A DNA stretch of 64,000 nucleotides from Blattamonas nauphoetae (lineage: Eukaryota > Preaxostyla > Oxymonadida), in the NCBI GenBank assembly GCA_033064195.1, contig JARBJD010000324.1, positions 1 to 64,000 on the forward strand. Direction: 5' to 3'. Of this stretch, positions 20,425 through 30,924 are shown one piece after another; the first letter of the stretch is position 1; every line of letters begins with the position of its first letter. The notes beneath the pieces were generated by a model that did not search any database, was not told where the DNA came from, and saw only the letters and a program-made list of their open reading frames with translations. Both the position numbers and the translations under genes were made by a program.

Positions 20425-20540
20425 AATCGTTCCTCGGGTAGTTGCTAGAATAGAGGAAACCCGACTCTCTTTACCTCCGACCCGACTCTCTTAACCCAAG
20501 CCGAATCTTTTATGCTGGTTCGATCATTTCTTCATCTTGA

Positions 20541-21605
20541 ATGAGTGAGGGACTCTCAGAAAATCCAGCTGATTCTCGTAGCTCAGCTTTCTTCTTTCAG
20601 ATTTCTAAATTTCGAAAACTCTTACCCATCGTCGAAAAGCACTGCTCATCCATTTCATCCCCACAGACAAAATCCACTTGTTCGACCATCTTCCTCTCTT
20701 TGCTGGAGCTAGTCAAGGAGGACCATCCATTTGACGATGATCAGGAGGAGATGGCCGAGAATCTTCTGTCCGTTTTGAGTCCATCGTCTCGTTTCTTCAG
20801 CACCGATGATTTGTTGTACGACCTCGTTCCAAATCATGAAGATCCAAATTTGGGTCTCGTTGAATCGATCCAGACTCTCCTGTCAGCGCGGAGCCGCCGA
20901 ATTGTTGAAGCGACGCTCTCATTTCTTTTGGCCACAATTGACAATTCAGGCTCTGGTCAAAAATTGAGGCTGATCTCTCACAACATCGTCACAAGACTCT
21001 TTGCTGCTCTCCAACCACGTCTGGAAGCACTTCCAAAGGATCTGAAGCTGGAGGACAGAATCATCGCTGTTCTCTCGTCACTCCTGCCGTTCTCGTATTA
21101 CATGAAGATGAACTTCCCACATGACACAAATTCCGGAAGGGCAGCATTTGAGACGTGGTTGACGCTTGGAGTGGCACCATGCAGTGATTATCTCGTGTAT
21201 ATGAGCAAGAATCGTGTCTGGCCTTTCGCTCTCAACACAGGGACATTTACTGCACTTTTGGGGTCTTTTTTGTTCACAATTCCGTTCTACTCGTCGCCTC
21301 TCGCTATGGATTCGTACGTGTCCTTCTCAATGTGCTACTTCAACTCATTCACTCTCCCTGAAGCAACAGACAACAATGGCGACATATTCAAGAGCATTCA
21401 AACCACCCTCTCAGACTATAAGACAATCGGAGGGCAGGTGGCTGCGAACGGAAGGGAAGCCCTTCGAATATGGCAGAACGAAGGGTTGGATGACACTGTC
21501 GACAAACACTTGACAAAGCCGTCTCGAAACCAACTTTGGTCGGCGGTTAGTTACGCTGAGCTGTTTGGGCGCCTGGTTGGAATGAACTTTTTCATCGGAT
21601 TTTGA
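20541..21605 (+). CDS. Helical repeat-like protein, function unknown
   Basis: 354 aa, intact, ATG at 20541, seen as one exon. The product is largely alpha-helical with repeated Leu-rich helices (LFLSLLELVKED, ESIQTLLSARSRRIVEATLSF, DRIIAVLSSLL), which suggests an ARM/HEAT-like solenoid at about residues 10-200. A less regular C-terminal half (about 210-354) has aromatic stretches and a hydrophobic tail (AELFGRLVGMNFFIGF). There is no signal peptide, and no catalytic motif is recognised. I recall proteins of this texture as a large family in oxymonad genomes, sometimes joined to kinases, but could not check. It lies just right of the nested transposons and left of the minus-strand cluster, and is not obviously related to either. 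Confidence 0.7.
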   Translation: MSEGLSENPADSRSSAFFFQISKFRKLLPIVEKHCSSISSPQTKSTCSTIFLSLLELVKEDHPFDDDQEEMAENLLSVLSPSSRFFSTDDLLYDLVPNHEDPNLGLVESIQTLLSARSRRIVEATLSFLLATIDNSGSGQKLRLISHNIVTRLFAALQPRLEALPKDLKLEDRIIAVLSSLLPFSYYMKMNFPHDTNSGRAAFETWLTLGVAPCSDYLVYMSKNRVWPFALNTGTFTALLGSFLFTIPFYSSPLAMDSYVSFSMCYFNSFTLPEATDNNGDIFKSIQTTLSDYKTIGGQVAANGREALRIWQNEGLDDTVDKHLTKPSRNQLWSAVSYAELFGRLVGMNFFIGF

Positions 21606-21678
21606 GGAATAATCGAGTTTTGAGTCGATTATGTTTTGATCACGTCCGAGAGCTAAATTGTGTTATATTGAGAGATTT

Positions 21679-22532
21679 TCACACTGTTTTTGTCAAAAAC
21701 AGGTCATCAAAGAAAGATACGGTGTAAACCAACAGGTTGTGACAAGTATGAGCAAATAAACGAACAAGGCTCGTGTCACTATCAAATCCTACCCGAACAA
21801 GCGCAGATATCCCCTCAACCAGTTCTCGTTCTGTGGCAAAATCCCCAAGCGTATCTCCAAGCTGTTCACGGAAGGCATCAAAGGCAGATGTTGGACTTGT
21901 AAGGCGACAAAAAACAATTGATGGTGTTCCTCTCCTTCGGCAGGGCGAAGCAAACCATCGTCGCCTTGTTTCGAGTCGTTTGGGTTTTGACTCACACTCA
22001 ACGGTGATTGGTGGTTGATGACGGAAGGAGAGGATTGTGGTGTGTTGTCTTGAACGATGTTTGTTGGATGGGGACTTGTTTGTGGGTTGGTGACTCCTTT
22101 GTCTTTCGGCAAGAAGTTTGGTGCGTTTTTCTTCATTTGGGAAGTCTGACCTTGAACTTGGGGTACAGAAAGAGTCGAGACCACTGGTTGGAGGATCTGT
22201 ACGGACAGTTTCGCCTGAAGGGGCTGAGGAGGAGCAGGAAGAGTGAAGGGGTGTGCGAGTGAGAACTGTTTGAGACTTTGGGCTGGTGGATCTGCTGAAG
22301 GAGATGTTGAGAATTGCATTGAGCAACGGGCAACGGTGGTAATTGCTTGCGGTTCTCCTTTTTCTGTTTCAGGGAAGTGGACTTCTTTGTCTGATGGAGG
22401 TGATTCACAAAACGGCCATGAAGTAATCCGTCGGTGTGTATGACTGGAGATGGAAAAGAATGCAGTATCAGTCGTTTCTTCGCTTTCAGATGAACAGATG
22501 GAGGGGTTGGTGTCAGCTGAGGACCGATCCAT
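21679..22532 (-). pseudogene. Remnant of the Pro-Asn repeat gene family
   Basis: Main frame 21789-22532 (247 aa from ATG 22532) with overlapping frames that carry other family pieces. It contains NPSICSSESEETTD...SSHTHRRITSWPF, matching the end of the 24192-25167 gene (DPSISCSEREETIV...CRHTHRRRFSWPL). It also has a VHFPETEKGEPQAITTVA block matching gene 25394-27792, and one Pro-Asn repeat unit (NTPQSSPS..., SVSQNPND, QGDDGLLRP). In another frame at 21679-21900 the piece PTSAFDAFREQLGDTL matches PTSVFEAFRDQHGETL of the same neighbour. The mixture of frames and modules points to a decayed fusion or tandem copy. Confidence 0.55.
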
Positions 22533-22612
22533 GTGAAAATATTGTTGATTGTGAATCGTAATCGACGGTGTCGGGACGTTGAGGTGAGAAGAGGTGGCTC
22601 GTTCCCAATGTC

Positions 22613-24130
22613 CTAAGAAGTGTCATCCATGTCCTCAGAATTGTCCACTGAACCGTACAATTCGAACAAATCAATCTGATTCCAATCATCAGTCGCAGGC
22701 TGCTCCCCAATGTCGTCGAGTGGTCTGGCCGAGAGGAACGGGGGATCGTTCTCCGACTCGACAGATGTATCTACAATCGCTGGAGGAGAGATTGGGACGT
22801 GTGGGGATGGTGTGCTCGGGATCGAGAGTATATCTTCTTCTGCGAATTCGTTGTCGGAAACTCCGTGATCAGACAATGTTTCCGGGGCGTGGGTGAATGT
22901 GGAACTTTTGGTTGAGATGACATCCTCTTCAGCTGAAGCGGTGTTCAAAGATATCTCCAACGATGCGGTTGTTGGAATTTGTGCGTTGGTGGTAGTTGAG
23001 CTGTCAATCTCGCTGTGTGATGACGACGAAGAATCGGAGAAGGAAGAATAAGGTTCATCATTGGAGTGAATCCCAGAGGAGTCAAAAACACGATTTGGCT
23101 GAACATGTTTAGCACGGACTAACGTTGATTGCTCACCAAGAGAGTGGGAATCCGGAAAGTGGGTTGGAAGAGCTAGGGGAGGAGGGAGAGGGGGTGTACT
23201 TCCGTTGATAAGTTGGAGGGCAGTTTTGGTACGCAAATCTCCCGAGTATTGGAGATTTGGAGTCGTTGCTGATCGGTCACGAGTGCGGGGAGTGTTTAGA
23301 TTTCGTCCCTCTTCGTTGACAGATTTAAGGGCATCATCGCACCCCAACAGTTCCGAATATTGTGGATTTGGAGTAATATTCGACAGTGTCGGTACGGAAA
23401 GTGGGGAAGCAGAGGATGGTGGTGATATGATGGTCTCGGCTGGTTGAATGGACCTTGAAATGTTTTCCTTCATTTGACGAGTCAGAGCTTGATCCTTTCT
23501 TGTATCTGTGTAAGGCAGAGCAATTATATGTTGTGTGGATCGATCCTCTCCAATCAAAAAGTGAGGCACATCGCCCGACTCGAATTCGAGAGAATTTGGA
23601 GGGTTTGGAGTGTAGATCATAGGTGAGAGGACAGGAGGGAGTTGATTTGGACTCGCTGTGGGTGGTGATGGCTGGTTAAGCACGGGGGTGGATTGGAGAT
23701 CCATTGTGTCGAGCCCAGTTGACAGATAGACTTGAGATTTAGGAGAGAATGATGACGATCCACCAATTTCAATCTCATAAATTGGATTTTGACAGATTCT
23801 ATCGATTAGAGCTGAATCCTTCATCCTGAGCATGCTTTCCGTTGTTGTGCCTTGGTCGTTGGGATCATGCTCTACCCATTCATAAGGAATTGCCTTGCTA
23901 TCTGTAAGGGATCCCAAAAACTGTCGTTGTGCTGTCACAACTTCCTTTTTTGTGTCCGGTCTCCGTGGGAGACTGAAAATAAGATAAATGTCTGAGAAAA
24001 GAAGAGAAGAAGTAGAAAGTACCATCGTCCGGAACTGAAAATGATGAAAATAAGAGAGGAAAAGAATACCCGTGTTAAATGGACGCTCTTTGAGAACAAT
24101 AGAGCGCGAATACATTCCATCATGGCCCAT
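22613..24130 (-). CDS. RRM-like and Pro-Asn repeat protein (cluster gene a)
   Basis: Three exons: 24130-24070, 24034-24023 and 23991-22613, with a 35-nt and a 31-nt GT-AG intron around a 12-nt exon. The total is 1452 nt, giving 483 aa in frame with a stop at 22613. Residues about 22-100 look like an RRM fold: IYLIFSLP, a helix after RRPDTKKEVVTA, IPYEWVEHDPND, ESMLRMKD, then a helix and IYEIEIGG. Residues about 100-330 are Pro/Ser/Asn-rich with diverged copies of a TPNxQYS...DDALK-type unit. The rest is Ser-rich and acidic, ending NSEDMDDTS. Intron lengths and phases match gene 25394-27792, which supports the model. A nucleic-acid-binding protein with a disordered tail is likely; its true role is unknown. 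It lies 62 bases after the end of the 24192-25167 gene. Confidence 0.7.
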   Translation of the reverse strand: MGHDGMYSRSIVLKERPFNTGILFLSYFHHFQFRTMVLSTSSLLFSDIYLIFSLPRRPDTKKEVVTAQRQFLGSLTDSKAIPYEWVEHDPNDQGTTTESMLRMKDSALIDRICQNPIYEIEIGGSSSFSPKSQVYLSTGLDTMDLQSTPVLNQPSPPTASPNQLPPVLSPMIYTPNPPNSLEFESGDVPHFLIGEDRSTQHIIALPYTDTRKDQALTRQMKENISRSIQPAETIISPPSSASPLSVPTLSNITPNPQYSELLGCDDALKSVNEEGRNLNTPRTRDRSATTPNLQYSGDLRTKTALQLINGSTPPLPPPLALPTHFPDSHSLGEQSTLVRAKHVQPNRVFDSSGIHSNDEPYSSFSDSSSSSHSEIDSSTTTNAQIPTTASLEISLNTASAEEDVISTKSSTFTHAPETLSDHGVSDNEFAEEDILSIPSTPSPHVPISPPAIVDTSVESENDPPFLSARPLDDIGEQPATDDWNQIDLFELYGSVDNSEDMDDTS

Positions 24131-24191
24131 AGTGATTTTTGATCAAAAGACATGGTGGCCCAAAAGTAATCCAGTGAGAATGACCTGAATG

Positions 24192-25167
24192 TCAAGAAAA
24201 GGTAAATAACTGAAGTTTGATGGAGCGTGCACATTCCTTTTCTGATGGAAGTGACCGGTGCAACGGCCACGAAAATCTCCGTCGGTGTGTGTGACGACAG
24301 ATGGAAGTGAATGCAGGAACAATCGTCTCTTCGCGTTCAGAGCAACTAATGGAGGGGTCGGTGCCAGTTGAGGACCATTCCGTGTCCGAATCGTTCAGTG
24401 TCTCTCCATGCTGGTCACGGAAGGCCTCAAAGACAGATGTTGGAGTCTGAGGACACGAACAAGCTTCTGTTGAACTCAATTGTTCCGCGGAAAAGGGCTT
24501 GTTGACGGGAGAAGGTAAATTCACCTCGAATTGTTGTTTTAGTGGTTTTAGCGTGTGAAGAGTGGCCTCCTTCTCTTTGTCTGGAAAATCTCTCTCAGGG
24601 ACAGTTGCGATCATCTGGACATTTTGTGATCCCCTTTGTCACCTGAGAGTCACATTTGAGCAACAATTCTCCATGCAGTCGAGCATTCATTGGGAACGAA
24701 TTGATGTGCAAGGTTGACAACTTGGTTGAGAAGTGGGGAACGGGAGTGGAAACGAGTTGAGCTCTGTTCCGAGCATGCCGTGTCGAACCAGTAACTGTTG
24801 GAATGGTTCCTCGGTGAGGTATTCGAGTTGGATGGTGGGGGGGACGTCGGGTGGATTCGACGGTTAACAGAAAGGTTAATTCACTTTGAGATGGGATATG
24901 CTGTCCGTGTCCAAAAAATACGTTCAGAGTCTTTAGAACAATCCTCATATCACCATCGGGAATCAGAGATCGAGACAACTTTAAAGAGCTCTGGAAAGCT
25001 CTTTGCTTTGTTTTCGAATGTGGAACGAGCTCGAAGCGGATCAATTGAGTCAATACATCATCGGAGATGTTCCAACCTCCCTTCACGTCATTCACGATGG
25101 AGATTATGACTGCTGAATCTGTTTCGCTTGAAACTACTGATGCTGGGGTTTTTTTGAGGATATACAT
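24192..25167 (-). CDS. Unrecognised two-exon gene with a 28-nt intron (cluster gene A)
   Basis: Exons 25167-24643 and 24614-24192, 175 and 141 codons including the stop, 315 aa. The 28-nt intron (24642-24615) starts GTGACAAAGG and ends TGTCCAG, and lies between codons, so the joined reading passes from LLLKCDSQ straight into MIATVPERDFPDKE. Two paralogous copies have a 28-nt GT-AG segment at the same place (31617-31644, 38756-38783), and there too both sides come into one frame. Protein features are helical N-terminal parts (LTQLIRFELVP, LIPDGDMRIVLKTLNVFF), a PxRIPxRGTIPTV block, then PTSVFEAFRDQHGETL and a basic CRHTHRRRFSWPL segment near the end. No known domain. It stands directly upstream of gene a on the same strand. 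Confidence 0.65.
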
Positions 25168-25393
25168 CTGTGGTGAAGCATCTACTACATCGAGATTTCC
25201 GTTCTATCGGCAAATTTCGTTATTAGACAACATATCAGAAAGAGACTGAAAAGAAAAGTCCATTATGGGAAATGGCGAGAGTTGATCGGGAAGGAAAGAG
25301 GTTATAATCTCCTTAACGGGAGATGATAACGAACATAGAGAACATAAAAATATAAGATTTTAACGGTTGCTTCTTTATTGTGGATGACATTTC

Positions 25394-27792
25394 TTATTCC
25401 GAACTGCGATCCACATGCTGTATCCCAATGTCACCGTCTGCAGACTGGTGAAACGGAGGCTCGTCCACTTCATATTGAGGCGTATGTGATGGTTGAGGAC
25501 TTGAATAACGAACGGTGGATGTTCCAGTATCACGATCTGGGATATCTAAGTCATCATAGTCGTCCTCATCATCGTCGGATCTGGACGGGGGAGACGGAAG
25601 TGAGTCTCCTGATTTGCCAAACTGGTCCATGTCGTTTTGAGTGTTCCCGGCTCGGTGGTTTCTTTCTTCTGCTGAAAGGTGGTTTGAAAATGAACTAAAA
25701 TGCGAAGAGTGGAGGGAGGATGCGAGCTGAAAGCCATTATCCAAGTCATACGGATCTTCGGAATCGTCATCACCTGACCAAGACATGGAGATGGATGAGA
25801 ATGCGGATGATAGAGATTGTGAGATTTCTCCTGATGTCCCCATTCTATCATGCTGTTCGGTTGTGTATGATGCAGAAACTTGGTCAGAACTGTGTTTCGA
25901 ACCAATGGGAATGAACAACCCATTTGCAGTCATGTCCTCGTAATCTGGTGTATTAAACAAATATGGCTGGTTTTGCGGTGACGAGGGAATAAGATATGAA
26001 GAGAAAGAAGATGACTCCGAATGGATCGAAAACTGTTCAGAAGGAGATTCTGGGATTCCTTGTTGGTTTTCGAGTCCATCATGCTGTTCCGTTGAGAAAG
26101 ATAAAGATGGATCTTGATTATTGGTCGAGACATCGCGATCATCTTGTGACTTGTGTTCCGAATGTGGATGGCCTGGAGAGGGTTGCAGTGGGATTTTTGG
26201 AGAGAAGCGAGTTGGACGAGGAGTTTGTTGGGGAGGTGTGATCTCTTTGAGTTTTGGAACGAATTCTGGGGCGTCTTTCCTCATTTGTCTTTTCTGAAAG
26301 GATCCAGACGTCGATGAACCACTGCGAGAGTGGGAATTCAGGTGTTCGACAATAACATCGAAAAAAATGAGCTGCAGAGGGATCCCTCCTTTTGCAGTCA
26401 GAAGTTCATTGTTTGGAGGCATGTCTCCCAAATTTTGGTGATTTGGAGTGGCTTCTGGAATGAAGATCACTGGGCAAGGATTTGGTTGGGAAGTTGTGAT
26501 AGTTTGAGCTTTCGGTTTGAAGATCGGTGCGGATATAGTCATTTTTGAAGTTGGAACGAATCCAGACGCTGATGGCTCACCGTTCGGGTGAGAATCCGGT
26601 TTGAGAACTGTGAGAGCGCATGGAAGGAATTGGGGGAGATTCTCTCCTTTGACAGGTTGAAGGGAAGCATCGCACCCCTCTGGTCCCGAGTTGTCGAGGT
26701 TTGGAGTCGCCGTCTGCGGTGATTGCCAGTTGAGAGGAGGAGATGATTGCGGACTCATTTTGTTGCGATCTGTCAATGGAGTGCTTTGAGACTCAGATGA
26801 ATATAAAGCGAAGAGAACCAGCATGTGGTTTGGAACGAGCTGGTGTGTTCGAGTGAATACTCAAGGATCGAGTGCCTCACACGTGGAGACGCTGAAGGGT
26901 ATGGTGAAAATTGCATCGAGTGACAGGCAACTGTGGCAATGGCTTGTTGTTCTCCTCTTGCTGTTTCAGGAAAGTGGACTTCGAAAGAGGAGAGTGGCGA
27001 CGTTTCAGAGAGGTCAAAGAGAACGTGAGTAGCATGCATTTTGGAGATGAAGAAAGATCTGATGTTTTGAGCGATGTCATTCAGAACGTCAATCCGATCT
27101 GGTGATGGAGGGATTGATAAGTTCGAGAGTGTTCCAACGACTCGAAACCAGGAATGGCAAATGGTCTTGTCGCAGAAAAATACTGTGTTCTTTTTCCGCA
27201 GTGCTGGAAGAGCAGTTCTTGCGGCAGATCGTGTCGGAAACACAACAAAAAAGGATGGCTGATTGTCCAACGTCAGGCGCATGCCACTAATGACCTCTGC
27301 GTGGGCCCCGTGGTTGTTGTAGAGTTTTTCTCGTTTGTCTGAATGCTTTAGATTGTGAGGGAACTTCGGTGTCACAATCAATGTTCGAGAACGACTCACT
27401 TTCGAGACCCCAATCAGATGTTTCGTTGGTGGTACATCTGTTGATGGCGAACCACCAATTTCAATTACATGAATCGGATTTTGACAGATTTCATCGATTA
27501 GAGTTGGATCCTTCATCTTGAGCATGATCTCTGTTGGTGTGCCTTTGTCGTTGGGATCTTGGAGTGCCCATTCGTAAGGGATTATCTTGCCACCCGAAAA
27601 GGGTTCAAAATACCGCCGTAGTGCTGTCACAACTTCATGTTTTGTGTACGGTCTCCGTGGAAGGTGGTAAATGAAAAGAAGGACTGAGACAAGAAGAGAA
27701 GGAAAAGCAAGTACATTCGTCCGGTTCTGAAAAGTGTGAAGATAGGAGAGAATTGAAATACCATTGTCATATGACCGCGGTTTGCGAGACAT
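25394..27792 (-). pseudogene. RRM-like and Pro-Asn repeat gene with one frame change (cluster gene b)
   Basis: ATG at 27792 (MSRKPRSYDN). Exons 27792-27762, 27726-27715 (12 nt) and 27683 onward, with 35-nt and 31-nt introns at the same positions as gene a. The first RRM-like domain covers LLFIYHLPRRP to IHVIEIGG. A second similar fold seems to follow (TLIVTPKFP ... PSFFVVFPTRSAARTALPAL ... NTVFFCDK). This frame stops at 26773. The Pro-Asn repeat and acidic tail continue in another frame from about 26824 to 25394 (SPQSSPPLNWQSP, ATPNLDNSGPEGCDASLQP, then ATPNHQNLGDMPPNNELL, ending HQSADGDIGIQHVDRSSE). I found no convincing intron at the switch, so I call it a frameshift or assembly error; otherwise the gene would be whole. 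Confidence 0.6.
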
Positions 27793-28010
27793 TGGATGGG
27801 TGGTGAAAAAGATCTGACCACACACTTTTAATGCGAACCGATGACGAACTGGTGTACTTTTTTGCAGTTGTGTCGATAGTTTCGTTCGGTCGAAGAAACA
27901 AAGACAAGAGACCTGACGCCAGTAAGACAGAGATTGTCTCCGAAGGATCGAGTGTCCTTCAATGGATAATGGGATGATTCAAAATCTCCAATTCCCTTCA
28001 ATGGGACTGA

Positions 28011-28655
28011 TCACAACAGATCATGGAAAGGTATTGAATCACTCTGTTGACCAATATCGTGTGAATATTGATCTAGGACGGTCTCTTCTTTGGGAGAGAC
28101 ATGTGCATCGTCTCGTTGCGAATGTTCCAACTTTGGATGGTTGAGAGTTGACATTGACGGTTTCAGGAGGTTTGGGCAGGGAGGAGGTGGCTTATTCTCC
28201 ATTTCATTAGGATTGTAGCACATGTCCTCAGAATCGTCCGCCGCATCGTCCTCAGATAACAAGGAGGTCCCTTGTTCGTCCTGAGGTTCGTTTTGGAATG
28301 ACGATGGGGCATCTGTTGATATTTTTGCATCATCTTTTTGATCACTGTTTGAACAGACTGACTCGCAGCTAGAGGAGGAATCTGGATGCAGAACAGTAAG
28401 ACGGCAGGGAATCAATTGAGGGCGTTGTTCTCCTTTGATAGGTTTAAGGGTATCATCGTCCCCCAACTGTTCCGAGTTGTTGTGGTTCGGACTGGTTGTC
28501 TGCGGTGACACCTGGTTGAGTGTGGGGGATGATTTGATACACAATGTTTCTGGCCTTGTTGTTGTTCTGACGTTTTGATTGAACAGGTTCGCGTTGAAAG
28601 ACGGTTGTTCCGAAGACAATGAAACATCGAGGCGAGAATGTCGATGGATCTTCAT
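28011..28655 (-). CDS. Pro-Asn repeat protein (cluster gene c)
   Basis: 214 aa, ATG at 28655. It is disordered and Pro/Ser/Asp-rich, with one clear Pro-Asn repeat unit (SSPTLNQVSPQTTSPNHNNS, then EQLGDDDTLKPIKGEQRPQL and CRLTVLHPDS) that matches units in genes a, b and e. It has an acidic stretch (SEDDAADDSEDM) and no RRM-like part, so it may be a partial copy or the 3' end of a larger gene. No membrane segment. Function unknown. Confidence 0.5.
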   Translation of the reverse strand: MKIHRHSRLDVSLSSEQPSFNANLFNQNVRTTTRPETLCIKSSPTLNQVSPQTTSPNHNNSEQLGDDDTLKPIKGEQRPQLIPCRLTVLHPDSSSSCESVCSNSDQKDDAKISTDAPSSFQNEPQDEQGTSLLSEDDAADDSEDMCYNPNEMENKPPPPCPNLLKPSMSTLNHPKLEHSQRDDAHVSPKEETVLDQYSHDIGQQSDSIPFHDLL

Positions 28656-28659
28656 CTGA

Positions 28660-29206
28660 TTCTGGTTTTCACTTCAATTAAACCGCTGGGACCGATCCCT
28701 ATATTTCCCTTGCAATACACGAAAGTGTTCCAAAAGTCCGTGCCGAACCAGGAACTGTTGGAATGGTTCGTTGGTCAGGTATTCGAGTTGGATGGTTGGG
28801 AGACGTCGGTGGATTCGACGGTTAACAGAAAGGCCAACGAACTTTGGGATGGGATATGCTGTCCGTGTCCACAAATATGTTCAGAGTCTTTCGAACAATC
28901 CTCAAATCACCATCGGGAATCAGAGAGGAGGAGCGAACAATCGACGCTCCATTCTCGAGCAGAGTCAACGTAACAATATTCAAATCAATGTTTCCGTCGG
29001 TTCACATATCTGTCGAATGCTCTGGAAATCCCTTCGCTTCGTTTCTGATTTGGGAACGAGCTCGCGGAGCTTCAGAGTTGGATGAACTTGTCAAACATCG
29101 TTCCGCGGAACAAGCACTCATCTTGTCCAGGCAGAGCATCAGGTCAATCAATTCAGAATCGAAGAAGTCCCCATCTCCCATCACATCACTCATGATTCAA
29201 CGATAA
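28660..29206 (-). pseudogene. Partial copy of cluster gene A
   Basis: Starts ATGAGTGATGTGATGGGAGA near 29193. It matches the duplicated copies at 31.4-32.4 and 38.5-39.5 kb and, more distantly, gene 24192-25167: the SLIPDGDLRIVRKTLNIF block corresponds to SLIPDGDMRIVLKTLNVF, and PTRIPDQRTIPTVPGS to PTRIPHRGTIPTVTGS. Matching blocks lie in different frames and the 3' half is missing, so it is broken. Confidence 0.6.
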
Positions 29207-29397
29207 TGATGGATGCTGTTTCGCAACAAACAATTGATTCTGCGAATGTTGATTTTATACTTGCCTGTTCGGGGCATCAGATCAATTAATCACAGAACGC
29301 GCCAACAGAACGAAACTCTCAGTCAACAAATTGGAGAAAAAGTGAGAACAGAAGATCATCATTTGAGTGAAAACAAACAAAGATCAGTCATCTCGCG

Positions 29398-29814
29398 TTA
29401 ATCTTGGGGACGATTCGGGAAGAAGAGATGGAAGGGAGGATGACCATGGCCAGCTGCTTCTGATGGGGCAGGCAGCGCCGGCGAGGGAGGACGTGACACG
29501 TCGTGGTCATTGAGATTGACGGAGTAATCGTCTTCGTCATCATTCAGTGTATACGCCGGATGGCGGGCCACAGGTGCCGAAAGCGGCACATATTGGGCAG
29601 GTGTTGCCGGTGAGACAGCTCGAGCATGAGGGGTTCTTAAGGCGGGACCTCCTTTATGTGCTTCACTGTTGTCCAGCACCGAAAGTATATATCCTGGAGC
29701 TAGTGTTGGGACTGGCGGAGCGTCAGATCCGTACTCGGCCTCTTCCTGCTGAACTGACGGGTTTGCGAATTCGTTACGAAAAGCACTGTTGTGATGATGA
29801 TCAATTGACGCCAT
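29398..29814 (-). CDS. Short Pro-rich protein related to cluster gene f
   Basis: 138 aa from ATG 29814 (MASIDHHHNS). The preceding ATTATTTCAG on the coding strand could be an intron end, and two paralogues have an AG in the same place, so a 5' intron is possible. It shares ILSVLDNSEAHKGGPALRTP and HARAV with IFSVLDNSQEPDEGPTIQTP and HAQSV of gene f at 40.3-41.2 kb. It is Pro/Asp-rich, disordered, and has no recognised domain. The short length compared with gene f suggests a truncated relative. Confidence 0.5.
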   Translation of the reverse strand: MASIDHHHNSAFRNEFANPSVQQEEAEYGSDAPPVPTLAPGYILSVLDNSEAHKGGPALRTPHARAVSPATPAQYVPLSAPVARHPAYTLNDDEDDYSVNLNDHDVSRPPSPALPAPSEAAGHGHPPFHLFFPNRPQD

Positions 29815-29904
29815 TAGTGATACTGAAATAATACAGATGAAACGGGTGATCACAAAAATGATTCAAAACATGAACAAACAAGCTCAAACGATGACTGGAA
29901 TTTC

Positions 29905-30065
29905 CTAGCCCATACTACCTCCATGACCAAGATGGTTCATGGATAATCGATCAACCCGCTCCGAAGGAGCCTACTTCCCCTAGTATTTCCCAGAAATGTT
30001 CAGTACGACTGTGATATGTCACTGAAATGGAATTGATGACTCTGATGATGTTTTCAACACTTTCA
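29905..30065 (+). repeat. Copy of the beta-helix gene upstream region
   Basis: Nearly identical to 41281-41443 (shared words CATACTACCTCCATGAC, GATAATCGATCAACCCGCTC, AAATGGAATTGATGACTC). In both places a beta-helix gene or relic follows on the plus strand, so this is a duplicated gene front. Confidence 0.75.
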
Positions 30066-30924
30066 GATGTCTCGTATTGCAGAGTGTCTCCAAACGGATC
30101 GTACATGAGACACCGAATATTACGGAGTCACTGATGTCGTTTGTGGGGCCAGAAGTCCGAAACCACTCCGATTGTTCGACGCGAAAGACAACCTACAACC
30201 GGCGATGAATAGGCAGATGACTCGAGGCGGAAGATGAAGTATTCATACCATTCTTCGCCTCCCAAGCTGAATCGTTCACACAGACAGACCACACTCCAAT
30301 TCTCCCAGAATCATGCTATGATGCTTTCTATTCTCTCGGTTGATGTGCGATGAACACGGAACAATTTTTGTGTGACCAGCCGACTCAAACGATGACCAGT
30401 CCGTGTTGACTGATCGTATTGTGTCTTGATCCTTTCCTTGTGACCCTATTCGTTGAATTAATTCAATCGAACTGCAATGAAATTTTTGGCATTCCAAGAG
30501 GACATTTCGTTGGTAATCTCGCGAATATAACAAGGACCCCATACTATTTTAATGGAACCAATTCAGCGATGAGATAGACACAGATCAAGATTGTTCCATT
30601 CTTGCGAAAAGTCTTGTAAAAGATCCAGAATCGTCAGAAAATGGAGGATTCTCATGGATACTGAGTTTGGTGTTCAGCTCATTGTATGCACGATTGTGGA
30701 CACTGGACTCATCAGAATAGAAATTGTCGATCTGTTCTTTGTTGTCATCTGAACTGGATATTACCGAGAGCATGATCGATTAGAATGTGGACTGTTCTCC
30801 AATTATTGTTTGTGGGAGAGGACTGGTGAGGGATCACCGATTGGTCTCTCATACAGCTCTCACTTCTCCTCGACGTCAGATCTTCAGCAATTTGTCGAAT
30901 TGTCCATGCACTCGGATCTGCGTG

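Larger units (their letters stand above)
18299..20510. repeat. Outer inverted repeats around the hAT-like element
   Basis: GAGAGTCGGGTT words occur in tandem at 18310-18360 and in reverse at 20457-20507 (AACCCGACTCTC). Both arms are about 50-60 bases, with weaker similarity beyond. The two arms bracket the hAT-like element, so the inner element seems to have inserted into an older inverted-repeat element. No gene inside the arms. Confidence 0.6.
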
